A stretch of 64,000 nt of DNA from Cyclobacteriaceae bacterium (GCA_016787645.1 JAEUUF010000013.1:124001-188000), one strand, 5' to 3'; positions 25,612 through 35,685 are shown, counted from the stretch's first letter. The notes: generated by a model not told the origin, from the letters alone. A program made the numbers and translations.

Positions 25612-26271
25612 ATGCTCGACAAAATTGGAATTGCAAAGCGCATCGCCCAGGAAGTCCGGGACGGGATGTACATTAACCTGGGGATCGGTATTCCCACCCT
25701 CGTGGCCAATTACATTCCGAAGGACATTCATGTCATTCTGCAATCCGAGAATGGGCTACTCGGCATTGGCCCTTTCCCGACGGAGGACAAGGTAGATCCG
25801 GATTTGATCAATGCAGGGAAGCAAACCATCACCATGGTACCGGGTTCGGCGCTTTTCAGCTCGGCAGAAAGTTTCGGGATGATCCGAAGCGGGAAAGTAG
25901 ACCTGACCATTTTGGGCGCCATGGAAGTTTCCGAAGACGGCGATATCGCCAACTGGAAGGTGCCCGGCAAGATGGTAAAAGGCATGGGCGGTGCGATGGA
26001 CCTGGTGGCCTCGGCCAAAAATATTATAGTGGCCATGCAGCATTGCAGCAAGGATGGCGCCTCCAAGCTTCTGAAGAAATGTACGCTGCCCATCACCGGG
26101 CTGAAGTGCGTCAAGCGGATCGTTACCGACATGGCGGTGCTCGAAGTTTTGCCTGGCGGAGGGTTCCGCCTCCTGGAGCGCGCTCCGGGAGTCACCGTTG
26201 ACCAGGTTAGGAAAGCCACGGCAGGAAGACTGGAGGCTCATGACGACGTGCCCGAAATGCGCCTTCAATAG
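25612..26271 (+). CDS. scoB: Succinyl-CoA:3-ketoacid CoA-transferase subunit B
   Basis: A 219-residue CoA-transferase beta subunit. The catalytic glutamate is Glu46 in LQSENGLLGIGP; INLGIGIPTLVANYIP precedes it and GGAMDLVASAKNIIVAMQH follows. The ATG at 25612 begins the conserved LDKIGIAKRIAQE sequence; longer upstream frames run through the repeat and the four-helix gene and are not real. The start codon directly abuts the right repeat of the insert, so its usual translational signals may have been replaced. Confidence 0.93.
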   Translation: MLDKIGIAKRIAQEVRDGMYINLGIGIPTLVANYIPKDIHVILQSENGLLGIGPFPTEDKVDPDLINAGKQTITMVPGSALFSSAESFGMIRSGKVDLTILGAMEVSEDGDIANWKVPGKMVKGMGGAMDLVASAKNIIVAMQHCSKDGASKLLKKCTLPITGLKCVKRIVTDMAVLEVLPGGGFRLLERAPGVTVDQVRKATAGRLEAHDDVPEMRLQ

Positions 26272-26299
26272 TTAACTTGCCACCCCAAGTTGCAACTCC

Positions 26300-26635
26300 A
26301 TGAAGAAATCCAAGATTGAGTTTACAGTTCATCTCGATGATGCCAATACACCCGAACGAATAGAGTGGAATGCCACCGATAAGCCCGAACCCGGATTCTC
26401 AGAAACGAAGTCCATCAGCATCTCGCTGTGGGATCATTCCCAGAAAAATACCATGCGTATCGACCTCTGGGCCAAGGACATGCCGGTCGACGAGATGAAG
26501 CGCTTTTACATTGACTGCATCGGCGGGCTTAGCCAAAGTGTGCTGTCCGCCACAGGAGATGAGCATATGGCGGCGGAGATGAACGCCCTTTGCGAGCGAC
26601 TGGCCCGGTACGTCAGGGAATCCGAGCGTCAGTAG
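26300..26635 (+). CDS. gldC: Gliding motility protein GldC
   Basis: A 111-residue protein matching GldC: KKSKIEFTVHLDDANTPERIEWNATD at the N-terminus, DLWAKDMPVDEMKRFYID in the middle, and the C-terminal LCERLARYVRESE helix. GldC is a small cytoplasmic or peripheral protein linked to gliding in Bacteroidota; it is not a core type IX secretion component. It follows scoB by 28 bases. Other gld genes are not in the window. Confidence 0.92.
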   Translation: MKKSKIEFTVHLDDANTPERIEWNATDKPEPGFSETKSISISLWDHSQKNTMRIDLWAKDMPVDEMKRFYIDCIGGLSQSVLSATGDEHMAAEMNALCERLARYVRESERQ

Positions 26636-26695
26636 CCTGATCCTTAGGCTTCTGTGAGGTCCCTACCGTGTGCTAAAATCCAAAAGCACAATCGT

Positions 26696-26724
26696 TTGTA
26701 TTTCTGCAATTTCTCGTAGATTTA
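26696..26724 (+). promoter_or_regulatory. Promoter of the TonB receptor gene
   Basis: TTG at 26696-26698, 18 bases, then TAGATTTA at 26717-26724 (seven of eight matches to TAnnTTTG). The start codon is 22 bases downstream. It fits the Bacteroidota housekeeping promoter consensus. Confidence 0.6.
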
Positions 26725-26746
26725 AGAGATTAAACCATTACTTCTT

Positions 26747-29560
26747 ATGAAAAAATTCTACTCATGGTCGCTGCTGTCCTTCTGTCTTTTGCTGGCGGGC
26801 AGCACGAATGTATGGGCGCAGGCAACTACCATATCCGGTACTGTAAAAGATCAGGCCGGGACCCCAATTCCCGGGGTGAACGTGGTAGTCAAAGGAACTG
26901 TCGCTGGAACGATAACCGATGTTCAGGGAAATTATTCCCTCACGGTCAAACAGGCGCCGCCGTTTACCCTTTCATTCTCCTTTGTGGGTTATCAAACCCA
27001 GGAAATCGAGGTCAAGGACGGGGCGGCCACCACGGTTGACGTGGCGATGCAGGAAGGTACCCTGCTCGGCGAAGAGGTCGTGGTTTCCGGCAGCCGCTAC
27101 CCGGAAAGCTACATGAAATCGGGGGTCACCATCGAGAAGATGGATATCCTCGAAATCAAGGCAGCCCCTACCCCGGACTACTATGACGGCCTAGCTAATA
27201 TGAAAGGCGTGCAGGCCAGCTCGGGCAGCTTGAACTTCACCGCCATTAATACAAGGAGTTTTGCCACCATCGCCAACGTGCGCTTCGTGCAGTGGGTAGA
27301 TGGTATGGATACCCAGGCACCCCTCCTGAACTTTCCTACCGGCAATATTATCGGTATCGGTGAATTGGACGCAGAGAGTATGGAGCTGATCCCTGGCGCA
27401 TCCTCCGCATTGTATGGCCCTAACGCCTTCAACGGAATCCTGATCATGAAGAGCAAGAGCCCCTTCGAGTACCAGGGTCTCAGCGCCCAACTGAAGTATG
27501 GCATGACCCAGCAGAGCGGACTCTCCTCCAACCCGATGACGCAATACAGCCTCCGGTACGCCAAGGCCTTCAACAACAAATTTGCTTTCAAGATCAACGG
27601 AACCATCATGAAGGCGAAGGACTGGTTGGGCAATGATTACAAGACCGACCGGGTGAACCCGGAGTCAAAGACCGATCTCAGCGGCACCAATAATTTTGAC
27701 GGCCTGAACCTCTACGGGGACGAAACGCAGATCAACTTACAATCCGTTCTTCCCAGCCTCGGCGTAATCACCCGTACGGGCTTCCGCGAAGAGGATCTCG
27801 TGGACAACCGCGAGGCCAACAGCTACAAGTTCGATGCCGCCATCGCCTATAAGATCACCGACAAGATCGAAGCTTCGCTGAGCTATCGGTACGGCGGTGG
27901 AAGTTCAATCTACCAGGGAACTGAAAAGTATGCGCTCCGTGACTTCTCCCAGGAATTCATCAAGGCAGAAATTAAAGGTGACAACTTCTTCCTTCGCGCT
28001 TACCAGACGGCGACTGATGCCGGTAAGTCCTATAACCTCACGGCACTGGGAGCTTATATGAATGAAACGGTAAGCCCTTCTTCCTCCACCTGGGTACCTG
28101 ACTATGTGGTGGCCATGCAAGGATATGTTCCTGGCGTGCCTGCAGGAACACCTTCAGCAGCGAGGGCTTTCGCCGACCGCAACCGGCCGGTTCCGGGAAC
28201 ACCTGAATTCGCGAACCTCATCAGCACGGTAAAGGCCAATTATTTCCAGAAGACCCCTACAGGTGTTTGGTATGATAAGAGTGGCAACCCGCATAACGCT
28301 GCCGGTGGAGCTTCTTTCTTTGATAATTCCAAACTCTACCACATTGAGGGTAACTACCAATTCCGCGAAATGATCAAGTGGGCAGACATCCAGGTGGGTG
28401 GTAACTGGCGGAGATACAGCTTGTTTTCCAATGGCACCATCTTCAATGAGGCCCCCAACGATGGAATCAATTTTGAACGCATCAACATTGATGAATATGG
28501 AATGTACGGCGTGATCGCCAAGTCATTCAGCAAACTGCGCGCTACTGCCTCAGTTCGCTACGACAAGAACCAGAACTTCCAGGGCCAGGTTACACCCCGT
28601 CTTACGCTGGTGTATGAGTTGACTCCTGAAAACAATCTGCGGGCATCGTTCCAGACCGGCTTCCGCAACCCCGATACACAGGCACAGTTCATCTACTTCC
28701 CGTCTTCCGGCGGCACCCTGCTCGGAAGCGCCCAGGCTAACGCCGAGCGTTACTATGTGCACAATGGTGGCGCCTATACACAAGCTTCTTATAACGACTT
28801 TGTAAAAGCAGGTGGAAGCCTTGATCCCAACACCGGTACCCCGATCAACCCAGCCACCAATCCCACAGCAAGCCAGTTGCTGAAGATTGCGAATGTGGCC
28901 TACGTTAAACCGGAGAAACTCTGGTCCGGTGAGGTTGGATACAAAGGACTGTGGCTGGACAAGAAGCTGCTCCTGGACCTGAATGGATATTACACCTCCT
29001 ATGACGGTTTCATCGGTGGACAGATCGTTGCCAGCAAGAATGCTCTGGATCCCCAGGGCAACACCATTAAGCACCAGGGCAAAGCAGTTCTGCCAGGTAC
29101 ACTCTTCTCTCCCTATGTGAACTCTACCCGTGCGGTGACTTCCTTTGGAGCAGGACTTGGGTTCACCTACAAACTGCCTCGCGACTTTGAGCTCAATGGC
29201 AATTACAATTATGCCAACTACACGGCCGAAGAGGACAAGGATTTCCGCGCCGGGTTCAACACCCCGAAGAACCGCGGTTCAGTGGGCCTTAGCAACCGCA
29301 AAATCTTCAAGAACTTCGGTGCTAGCGTCAACTACCGGTACCAGACAGCCTTCTTGTGGGAATCCTCCTATGGAACATGGAATGTTCCTGAATTTGGCGT
29401 GCTGGACGCACAGGTCAGCTATACCGTCTCCAAGATCAAGTCCGTCTTCAAACTGGGTGCGACGAACCTGGGCGGCGGTGATTACCGTACCAACCTCGGC
29501 GCTCCGTATGTAGGACAGCAGTACTACATCTCGGTTACGTTTGACGAGTTCCTGAAATAA
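26747..29560 (+). CDS. TonB-dependent outer-membrane receptor
   Basis: A 937-residue outer-membrane protein: signal peptide (1-25, ending VWAQ), a carboxypeptidase-regulatory-like domain (about 27-113, with GTVKDQAGTPIPGVNVVVKGT), a plug domain (about 115-245, with SSALYGPNAFNGILIMKSK) and a 22-strand-type barrel ending YYISVTFDEFLK. It imports or exports substrates with TonB energy. The next gene encodes an SGNH-hydrolase lipoprotein rather than SusD, so the pair may handle a lipid or ester substrate. A recognisable promoter precedes it. Confidence 0.92.
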   Translation: MKKFYSWSLLSFCLLLAGSTNVWAQATTISGTVKDQAGTPIPGVNVVVKGTVAGTITDVQGNYSLTVKQAPPFTLSFSFVGYQTQEIEVKDGAATTVDVAMQEGTLLGEEVVVSGSRYPESYMKSGVTIEKMDILEIKAAPTPDYYDGLANMKGVQASSGSLNFTAINTRSFATIANVRFVQWVDGMDTQAPLLNFPTGNIIGIGELDAESMELIPGASSALYGPNAFNGILIMKSKSPFEYQGLSAQLKYGMTQQSGLSSNPMTQYSLRYAKAFNNKFAFKINGTIMKAKDWLGNDYKTDRVNPESKTDLSGTNNFDGLNLYGDETQINLQSVLPSLGVITRTGFREEDLVDNREANSYKFDAAIAYKITDKIEASLSYRYGGGSSIYQGTEKYALRDFSQEFIKAEIKGDNFFLRAYQTATDAGKSYNLTALGAYMNETVSPSSSTWVPDYVVAMQGYVPGVPAGTPSAARAFADRNRPVPGTPEFANLISTVKANYFQKTPTGVWYDKSGNPHNAAGGASFFDNSKLYHIEGNYQFREMIKWADIQVGGNWRRYSLFSNGTIFNEAPNDGINFERINIDEYGMYGVIAKSFSKLRATASVRYDKNQNFQGQVTPRLTLVYELTPENNLRASFQTGFRNPDTQAQFIYFPSSGGTLLGSAQANAERYYVHNGGAYTQASYNDFVKAGGSLDPNTGTPINPATNPTASQLLKIANVAYVKPEKLWSGEVGYKGLWLDKKLLLDLNGYYTSYDGFIGGQIVASKNALDPQGNTIKHQGKAVLPGTLFSPYVNSTRAVTSFGAGLGFTYKLPRDFELNGNYNYANYTAEEDKDFRAGFNTPKNRGSVGLSNRKIFKNFGASVNYRYQTAFLWESSYGTWNVPEFGVLDAQVSYTVSKIKSVFKLGATNLGGGDYRTNLGAPYVGQQYYISVTFDEFLK

Positions 29561-29581
29561 CCCTTCTAAATCGAGAACACC

Positions 29582-31267
29582 ATGAAAACAAATAAGATAG
29601 CATCCATTGTTCTTCTGACGGCTCTGTTTACAGGGGCTTGCAAGCAACAACCGATTGTACCGGTAGCCCCTACTCCGCCGGTGACCGAGACCCCCAGCAA
29701 GGGAAATGCGGACTTTACGAAGTTCGTTGCCCTCGGTGACTCCTATGTGGCCGGAGCACAAGGGGGTACACTTTTCAACGCTTCGCTGACCAACTCAATC
29801 CCGAAGATCCTGTCGACACAATTTGCCACCGTCGGCGGAGGCGCATTCAATCAGCCGGATGTTAACCATGAAAACGGTTTGAACTTTGCCGTTTTTGCCG
29901 CTTCTGGTGGTACGGTCAGCTTGGGCCGATATGTACTGTTCGATCCGGATGGCGACTTTGACCCGGATGGACCAGGCTGTGCGACTTCGCGCTCTGCTGC
30001 ACCTCGCGCGGCTGGGACACCCTTGTCCCCTGCTGTTTGCCCGTCAACATCGACCACGCCCGCAATGCCGGCTCCTTATGATACGTATCAGACACTGGGA
30101 TCATTATTAGGCTTCGCTGGAGACAAGGCCGCACTCAATAATTTCGGTGTTCCGGGAACACGCGTTTTCCATACTACCGCAGCCGCCTACGGAGCAGCAC
30201 CCCCCACAGGTAGCCCCTGGTATTTCAGGTTCGCTTCCGCACCGGGTACATCCACGTTGTTGGGTGATGCAGCCTCTAAAGGGCATAAGTTCTTCCTTCT
30301 TTCCATGGGATTGTTTGATATCCTCAGCTATGCAACGGCTGGCGGAGCTGGAAATCCTAACGGTATTGGTTCAGCAGACATGACGCCCGAGGCTGCAGTA
30401 TTCACACCAAGCTACAATGCAAACTTGTCGACTATGCTGACAGACCCTTCCACCAATGGAGTGGTGACTACCATACCTGACATTACCACGCTTCCGTTCT
30501 TCTTCGCGGTAACCTGGAATGCCGTCGAGTTTAAATCAACCAACTGTAGCGACGCCGCAACCATTGCCGGGCTCAACGGTCTGTTCAGCGGATATAACGC
30601 AGCACTGGACGGTCTCCTCCTGGGTGGCTATCCCGGATTAACCGCGGAAGAAGTAGCCAAGCGAAAGGTTTCTTACAAGTACGGCAAGAACCCAGTGGTG
30701 ATAAGTGATGAAGGCCTGACCGATCTGGGCGCCGCATTGGGTGGCATTAGTCCTGCCCTTGCTCAATTCGGAAGAACACGTCCTGCCACCAGCACGGACT
30801 TGATCCTTCTAACTGCAGGATCAGTTCTGGGCACCTGTGCCCCTTCTCCGCCTACCGGCGTGCCGGCTACCAGCTGGATCTGGGGTGTATCCGCACCGCT
30901 CACGGATCAACTGGCGCTCATCCCCACCGAGATTGCTGATATCCAGGCGCGTACCGTGCTGTTTAATACCAAAATCAAGGAACAGGCAGATCTCTTCCCT
31001 GGCCGAGTAGCTGTCGCTGACCTCTACCAGGCCTACAAGGAGCTTGTCACGAATAAAGCATACGCTGCCGATGGAGTAACCATCGTACCTTCCTTCGCTC
31101 CGCCTGCCGGTATGTTCTCAGAAGATGGCATACACCCGAACAGTCGTGGCAACGCCTTTACCGCAAACGTGATCATTGATGCCATCAATGCAAAGTTCGC
31201 TGCTAAGGTGCCCAAGGCAAGCCTGGCCAATTTCTCAGGCACCGGATTGCCGGTCAAAGGTCAGTAA
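29582..31267 (+). CDS. SGNH/GDSL hydrolase-like lipoprotein
   Basis: A 561-residue lipoprotein: lipobox FTGAC with Cys20. The GDSL block VALGDSYVAG places the nucleophile at Ser54, and the C-terminal DGIHPN gives Asp515 and His518 as catalytic partners, so the triad of an SGNH esterase/lipase is intact. The mature protein is rich in small residues and likely surface or periplasm exposed. It starts 21 bases after the TonB receptor, with which it is likely co-transcribed. Substrate unknown. Confidence 0.85.
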   Translation: MKTNKIASIVLLTALFTGACKQQPIVPVAPTPPVTETPSKGNADFTKFVALGDSYVAGAQGGTLFNASLTNSIPKILSTQFATVGGGAFNQPDVNHENGLNFAVFAASGGTVSLGRYVLFDPDGDFDPDGPGCATSRSAAPRAAGTPLSPAVCPSTSTTPAMPAPYDTYQTLGSLLGFAGDKAALNNFGVPGTRVFHTTAAAYGAAPPTGSPWYFRFASAPGTSTLLGDAASKGHKFFLLSMGLFDILSYATAGGAGNPNGIGSADMTPEAAVFTPSYNANLSTMLTDPSTNGVVTTIPDITTLPFFFAVTWNAVEFKSTNCSDAATIAGLNGLFSGYNAALDGLLLGGYPGLTAEEVAKRKVSYKYGKNPVVISDEGLTDLGAALGGISPALAQFGRTRPATSTDLILLTAGSVLGTCAPSPPTGVPATSWIWGVSAPLTDQLALIPTEIADIQARTVLFNTKIKEQADLFPGRVAVADLYQAYKELVTNKAYAADGVTIVPSFAPPAGMFSEDGIHPNSRGNAFTANVIIDAINAKFAAKVPKASLANFSGTGLPVKGQ

Positions 31268-31290
31268 GCCGCAAGGTTGTAAAAAAAGAG

Positions 31291-31312
31291 AAGGGGCTTC
31301 GGCCCCTTTTTT
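31291..31312. terminator. Bidirectional terminator between SGNH gene and metF
   Basis: AAGGGGC-TTCG-GCCCCTT, a seven-base-pair stem with a stable TTCG loop, followed by T residues on the plus strand and, a few bases past the stem, a T-run on the minus strand. It sits between two convergent stops (31267 and 31321). Confidence 0.88.
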
Positions 31313-31320
31313 ATTGTGCT

Positions 31321-32277
31321 TCAGAACAGCTCTTTCGCAATGCGGTAGATGGGATCTGATTTCCCCATGGAGTAGAAATGAAGTGTCGGTACACCAAATT
31401 TTATCAGCTCTTTGGACTGCTGTATGGCCCACTCTACCCCAACTTGCTTGGCCGCTGCATTGTCCTTGCATCGCTCCACTTCATCCGCCAATGCTTCCGG
31501 CAAATCAATATGAAATACCGTAGGGAGGATGCTGGCCTGGTTCTTGGTCGTGATGGGTTTGATACCCGGGATGATCGGTACGTTAATTCCTGCTTCGCGG
31601 CAGAGTCGTACAAATTCAAAGTACTTCTGATTGTCGAAGAACATCTGGGTCACAATGTACTCTGCTCCCATGTCTACCTTGAGCTTGAGGTATTTCAGGT
31701 CTACTTTCAGGTTGGGTGCCGCGAAGTGTTTCTCCGGGTAACCGGCCACACCAATGCAGAAGTTAGTCGGTGACGCATTTTCCAGATCTTCATCGAGAAA
31801 TTTGCCCTGGTTCATGGCCACAATCTGGCCAAGCAGTTCGGATGCAAAACGATGACCATCCGGATCCGGGGCAAAGCGCCCTTCGGACTTGATGGCATCT
31901 CCCTGCAGTGCCAGGACGTTGTCGATGCCGAGGAAATGGAGGTCAATCAGCGCATTCTCCGTCTCCTCCTTGCTGAAACCGCCGCAAATGATGTGTGGAA
32001 CGGTATCGATCTGGTAGTGGTTCTGAATCGCCGCGCAGATACCCACCGTGCCGGGCCGCTTGCGCGTGGAACGCTTCTCGAGCAGGCCCCCTTCTTTCTT
32101 CTTGTAGACATACTCCTCGCGGTGATAGGTCACATCGATAAAAGGAGGCTTGAATTCCATCAAGGGGTCGAGGTTATCGAACAAGGAACGGATGTTCTCG
32201 CCTTTTAACGGGGGGAGAATCTCAATCGAGAACAGGGTCTTTCCAGCAGCTCTGGTGATGTGGTCTATAACTTTCAC
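31321..32277 (-). CDS. metF: Methylenetetrahydrofolate reductase
   Basis: A 318-residue TIM-barrel flavoenzyme that reduces 5,10-methylene-THF to 5-methyl-THF for methionine synthesis. Hallmarks are FSIEILPPLKGENI (catalytic Glu), IDVTYHRE, NVLALQGD, and GVAGYPEKH with QMFFDNQKYFEF. It is the last gene of the metH operon on the minus strand but is separated from metH by the four-helix cassette; the cassette's octamer array begins nine bases upstream of its start codon. Confidence 0.95.
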   Translation of the reverse strand: MKVIDHITRAAGKTLFSIEILPPLKGENIRSLFDNLDPLMEFKPPFIDVTYHREEYVYKKKEGGLLEKRSTRKRPGTVGICAAIQNHYQIDTVPHIICGGFSKEETENALIDLHFLGIDNVLALQGDAIKSEGRFAPDPDGHRFASELLGQIVAMNQGKFLDEDLENASPTNFCIGVAGYPEKHFAAPNLKVDLKYLKLKVDMGAEYIVTQMFFDNQKYFEFVRLCREAGINVPIIPGIKPITTKNQASILPTVFHIDLPEALADEVERCKDNAAAKQVGVEWAIQQSKELIKFGVPTLHFYSMGKSDPIYRIAKELF

Positions 32278-32285
32278 GGTGGTTA

Positions 32286-32381
32286 GTTTCTGCGTGTCTG
32301 AGTATCTAAGTATCTGAGTATCTAAGTATCTGAGTATCTGAGTATCTGAGTGTCTGAGTGTCTAGGTGTTAAGGTGTCTGG
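32286..32381. repeat. Octamer array GTATCTGA / GTGTCTGA
   Basis: Twelve consecutive 8-base units, for example GTGTCTGA, GTATCTAA, GTATCTGA (repeated), GTGTCTAG and GTGTCTGG. The array begins nine bases upstream of the metF start codon and ends one base from the stop codon of the four-helix gene at 32383. It is inverted relative to 32854-32998. Confidence 0.92.
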
Positions 32382-32382
32382 G

Positions 32383-32760
32383 TTAGGTCTTATTTCTAGA
32401 CATAAGGTATTTTATCAGTTTTCGATTCATTGCCCTAATCTTCAGGGTTGATTGATGAAGGGTCTCAACTTCTTGATCAGTCCAATAGCCAAGATCCTTT
32501 GCTGCATATGTAATACTCCTTACTTCATTGGCCGAAGCTGATGCAATCTCATAAAAGCGAATCGACTCGCGGCAACTCATGCGTCCAAATCCTTCGGCAA
32601 TGTTGCTCATCACGGAAAGTGCTGCTCTCCGAACCTGGTCCTTGAACCCGTAATCTCCCGATACCTCGCCTTTGGCTGTCATTTCATACACGATTTTGAC
32701 CAAATATCTCGCTTCTTGCCAACATCTTAAGTCTTCAAATCTCTCAATCATTGCCATCAC
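32383..32760 (-). CDS. Four-helix-bundle protein (23S rRNA intervening-sequence family)
   Basis: A 125-residue all-helical S23/IVS family protein (start 32760; 32757 or 32751 also possible). Typical strings are FEDLRCWQEARYLVKIVYEM, FKDQVRRAALSVMSNIAEGFGR and SIRFYEIASASANEVRS, closer to the canonical family than the copy at 25184. It is on the operon strand between metH and metF. Its stop codon is one base from the flanking octamer array. Function unknown; the family is known from rRNA intervening sequences. Confidence 0.9.
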   Translation of the reverse strand: MMAMIERFEDLRCWQEARYLVKIVYEMTAKGEVSGDYGFKDQVRRAALSVMSNIAEGFGRMSCRESIRFYEIASASANEVRSITYAAKDLGYWTDQEVETLHQSTLKIRAMNRKLIKYLMSRNKT

Positions 32761-32772
32761 TAACTTATTTCC

Positions 32773-32784
32773 GGCAATATTGCC
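32773..32784. promoter_or_regulatory. 12-base perfect palindrome upstream of the four-helix gene
   Basis: GGCAATATTGCC lies 12 bases upstream of the start codon of the minus-strand four-helix gene. It has operator-like symmetry; no binding protein is known. Confidence 0.35.
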
Positions 32785-32853
32785 TTTGTTCTATTCCTAT
32801 CAACGAATCATATGTCCAAAAATCCTGATCAACCTTAGCAACACTATAACAAC

Positions 32854-32998
32854 CCAAATACCAGACACCTCAATACCCAGAAACCCTTACACCTATCACC
32901 CAGATACCCAGACACCCAGACACTCAGACACCCAGACACCCAGACACCCAGACACCCAGATACCCAGACACCTAGACACCCAGATACCCAGACACATC
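32854..32998. repeat. Octamer array ACACCCAG / ATACCCAG
   Basis: About 18 consecutive 8-base units on ACACCCAG, ATACCCAG, ACACTCAG and ACACCTAG, more degenerate toward 32854-32900. The array ends two bases before the metH stop codon at 33001. Apparent open frames with DTQTPRH-type repeats across it are artefacts of the octamer. Confidence 0.92.
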
Positions 32999-33000
32999 TT

Positions 33001-35685
33001 CTAGTATGCCAGCACCGGTGCCAACCAACGCTCAACTTCTCCTACGGTCATTCCCTTTCGTTTGGCATAATCCTCTACCTGGTCGCGGGTAATCTTTCCA
33101 AGACCGAAGTATACTGCCTTCGGATTAGCGAAGTAGTAGCCGCTTACGGCGGATGCCGGCATCATCGCATAAGATTCTGTCAGCTGGATGCCAGCATTCT
33201 TCTCTGGAGCCAACAGAGTGAACAGCGTGTTCTTCTCGGTATGATCAGGGCAAGCCGGGTATCCCGGTGCTGGTCGAATACCTACATACTCCTCTGAAAT
33301 TAGTTGTTCCGTTGACAGTTTTTCCTGACTGGCGTAACCCCACCATTCGGTGCGCACCCTGGCGTGCATACATTCAGCAAACGCCTCAGCCAACCGGTCT
33401 GCCAGCGCTTTAGCCATAATCTCCTTATAATCGTCCTGCTGCGCCTTGAAGGGGGCAATGAGTTTCTCGAGCCCGATACCGGTAGTCACGGCAAACAGCC
33501 CGATGTAGTCCGTCTTTCCACTTTGATCAGGTGCAATGAAGTCCGCCAGGCTGAAGTTGGGTAGTTTGGCGGCCTTCTTGTTTTGCTGGCGGAGGAAGTG
33601 GAGGGTGTCCATAATAACACTCCTCTCCTTGTCGCGGTACAATGTAACATCCTCGGGGCCAGTGCGCTGGGCTGGATAAAAGGCGATTACCGCATTAGCC
33701 TGCAGCTTCCGGCCAGCTACAATGGTGTCCAGCATTTTCTGCGCATCATCGTAAAGCCGAGTGGCCTCCGCGCCGACAATTTCATCCTTCAGTATTTCCG
33801 GAAACCTGCCTGAAAGCATCCAGGTCTGGAAAAACGGTGTCCAGTCAATGTACTTCCGTATCTCTTCCAGCGGATAGTTGAGGAACTCACGTCGACCCAA
33901 GAATGACGGCACGGTGGGTTCAAACCCAGACCAATCAATCGACACTGCGTTCCGTCGGGCTTCCTCCAACGAGATGAAGGACTTCTCTTGTCGACGGCCT
34001 TCATGCTCGAGGCGCAGCTGGGCATACTCTTTTTTGAAACGCTCCTTTATGGCGCCACGGGTCTCGGTACTGATCAGTTCGCTGGCTACCGGGACCGACC
34101 GCGATGCATCGAGCACATGAATCACGGGGCCATCATAGCAAGGGTCAATCTTGACGGCCGTATGAATGCGTGAGGTAGTCGCCCCGCCGATCAGGAGTGG
34201 GAGGCTCATCTTATCATGTTGCATCTCCTTGGCCACGTGGACCATCTCATCCAGGGAGGGCGTGATAAGCCCGCTGAGCCCAATGATGTCGACTTTTTCA
34301 CGTTTTGCGGCTTCAAGAATCTTCTCGGAAGGCACCATAACGCCAAGGTCTACCACCTCATAGTTATTGCACGCAAGCACCACGCCTACGATATTCTTCC
34401 CAATGTCGTGCACATCTCCTTTAACCGTAGCCATAAGTATCCTGGCGGCGGGTTTACCTACCTGGCCGCTTCGGCGCTTTTCTTCTTCGAGGAAGGGCGT
34501 CAGGTAAGCCACGGCCTTCTTCATCACACGAGCGCTCTTAACGACCTGAGGAAGGAACATCTTGCCCGCTCCAAACAGGTCTCCTACTACGTTCATTCCC
34601 GCCATCAAGGGGCCCTCGATTACCTGAAGGGGCTTGTCGAACTTGAGCCGAAGTTCTTCCACGTCCTGGTCGATGTAATCAATTACACCTTTCACCAACG
34701 AATGCGTAATGCGATCCTCCACCGGTTGCCTCCTCCACTCGTCATCCAACTCCTTCTTTTTGGCCGAACCCTTGACCGTTTCGGCGAACTCAAGTAACCG
34801 TTCCGTGGCGTCATCCCGACGATTGAGGAGTACATCTTCGACTCGCTCGAGCAAATCCTTAGGGACCTCATCGTAAACAGCCAGCATGGTGGGATTCACG
34901 ATACCCATGGTCATGCCGTTTCGGATGGCATGGTACAAGAAGGCCGAATGCATGGCCTCGCGGACGAGTTGATTACCCCGGAAGCTGAAGGAAACGTTAC
35001 TGACGCCGCCGCTCACCTGTGCGTAGGGCAAGTTCTCGCGGATCCATTTGGTGGCCCGGAAGAAATCAATGGCATAGTTCCTGTGCTCTTCGATCCCGGT
35101 GGCTACTGGGAATATGTTGGGGTCAAAAATGATGTCCTGGGGAGGAAAATGCACCTCGTAAACCAGAATATCATATGCCCTTTTGCAGATATCAATCCGT
35201 CGCTGGTATGTGTCGGCCTGACCCTGCTCGTCAAAAGCCATCACCACAGCTGCCGCACCGTAGCGACGTACCAATTTGGCCTGCCGCACAAACTCTTCTT
35301 TGCCGGCTTTGAGGCTGATGGAGTTGACGATACTTTTACCCTGCAGGCATTTTAAACCTGCTTCGATCACATTCCATTTTGATGAGTCGACCATGACCGG
35401 CACTCGAGCGATCTCGGGCTCTGCCGCCATCAGGTTGAGGAACTTCACCATGGCAGCCTCGGAATCGAGCATGCCCTCATCCATGTTCACATCAATCACC
35501 TGGGCCCCTCCACGTACCTGGTCCAGGGCAACCTCCAGTGCCTCATCAAACTTATCTTCCTTGATCAGTTTGAGAAAACGGGCAGAGCCGGTCACGTTAG
35601 TCCGCTCGCCAATATTCACAAAATTGGACGCAGACGTTACTTCAACCGCCTCGAGGCCGCTAAGTTTTAGTGTAGGTTCAGGCAT
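33001..35685 (-). CDS. metH: Methionine synthase, folate, cobalamin and activation domains
   Basis: An 894-residue protein carrying the pterin-binding domain (about 15-270, [11 protein letters not shown] near the start), cobalamin cap and binding domains with the base-off ligand His426 in [15 protein letters not shown], and the C-terminal SAM-dependent reactivation domain (ending with EESYAM-type segment [17 protein letters not shown]). The homocysteine-binding half is encoded by the upstream gene, overlapping by eight bases. Together they equal one full MetH. Split MetH is known in this phylum, so this is probably not a sequencing error. Confidence 0.93.
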   Translation of the reverse strand: MPEPTLKLSGLEAVEVTSASNFVNIGERTNVTGSARFLKLIKEDKFDEALEVALDQVRGGAQVIDVNMDEGMLDSEAAMVKFLNLMAAEPEIARVPVMVDSSKWNVIEAGLKCLQGKSIVNSISLKAGKEEFVRQAKLVRRYGAAAVVMAFDEQGQADTYQRRIDICKRAYDILVYEVHFPPQDIIFDPNIFPVATGIEEHRNYAIDFFRATKWIRENLPYAQVSGGVSNVSFSFRGNQLVREAMHSAFLYHAIRNGMTMGIVNPTMLAVYDEVPKDLLERVEDVLLNRRDDATERLLEFAETVKGSAKKKELDDEWRRQPVEDRITHSLVKGVIDYIDQDVEELRLKFDKPLQVIEGPLMAGMNVVGDLFGAGKMFLPQVVKSARVMKKAVAYLTPFLEEEKRRSGQVGKPAARILMATVKGDVHDIGKNIVGVVLACNNYEVVDLGVMVPSEKILEAAKREKVDIIGLSGLITPSLDEMVHVAKEMQHDKMSLPLLIGGATTSRIHTAVKIDPCYDGPVIHVLDASRSVPVASELISTETRGAIKERFKKEYAQLRLEHEGRRQEKSFISLEEARRNAVSIDWSGFEPTVPSFLGRREFLNYPLEEIRKYIDWTPFFQTWMLSGRFPEILKDEIVGAEATRLYDDAQKMLDTIVAGRKLQANAVIAFYPAQRTGPEDVTLYRDKERSVIMDTLHFLRQQNKKAAKLPNFSLADFIAPDQSGKTDYIGLFAVTTGIGLEKLIAPFKAQQDDYKEIMAKALADRLAEAFAECMHARVRTEWWGYASQEKLSTEQLISEEYVGIRPAPGYPACPDHTEKNTLFTLLAPEKNAGIQLTESYAMMPASAVSGYYFANPKAVYFGLGKITRDQVEDYAKRKGMTVGEVERWLAPVLAY

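Larger units (their letters stand above)
32286..32998 (-). mobile_element. Putative repeat-bounded cassette between metH and metF
   Basis: The 723-base interval between the metH stop (33001) and the metF start (32277) is filled almost exactly by two octamer arrays in opposite orientation with one four-helix-bundle gene between them. The plus-strand array at the left is GTRTCTRA; the right one, read on the minus strand, is GTRTCTGG. Same design as the scoA/scoB insert. Mobility is inferred. Confidence 0.45.

Noticed and set aside
32672-33035. Open frames across the octamer array giving DTQTPRH or GVWVSGCL repeats
   Set aside because: They are by-products of an 8-base repeat read in three frames; they have no start context, overlap real genes and resemble no protein.
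35678-35685. Frameshift in a single metH gene
   Set aside because: Both halves are complete domains with conserved ends and a small overlap; split metH is known in Bacteroidota, so a sequencing error is not needed.
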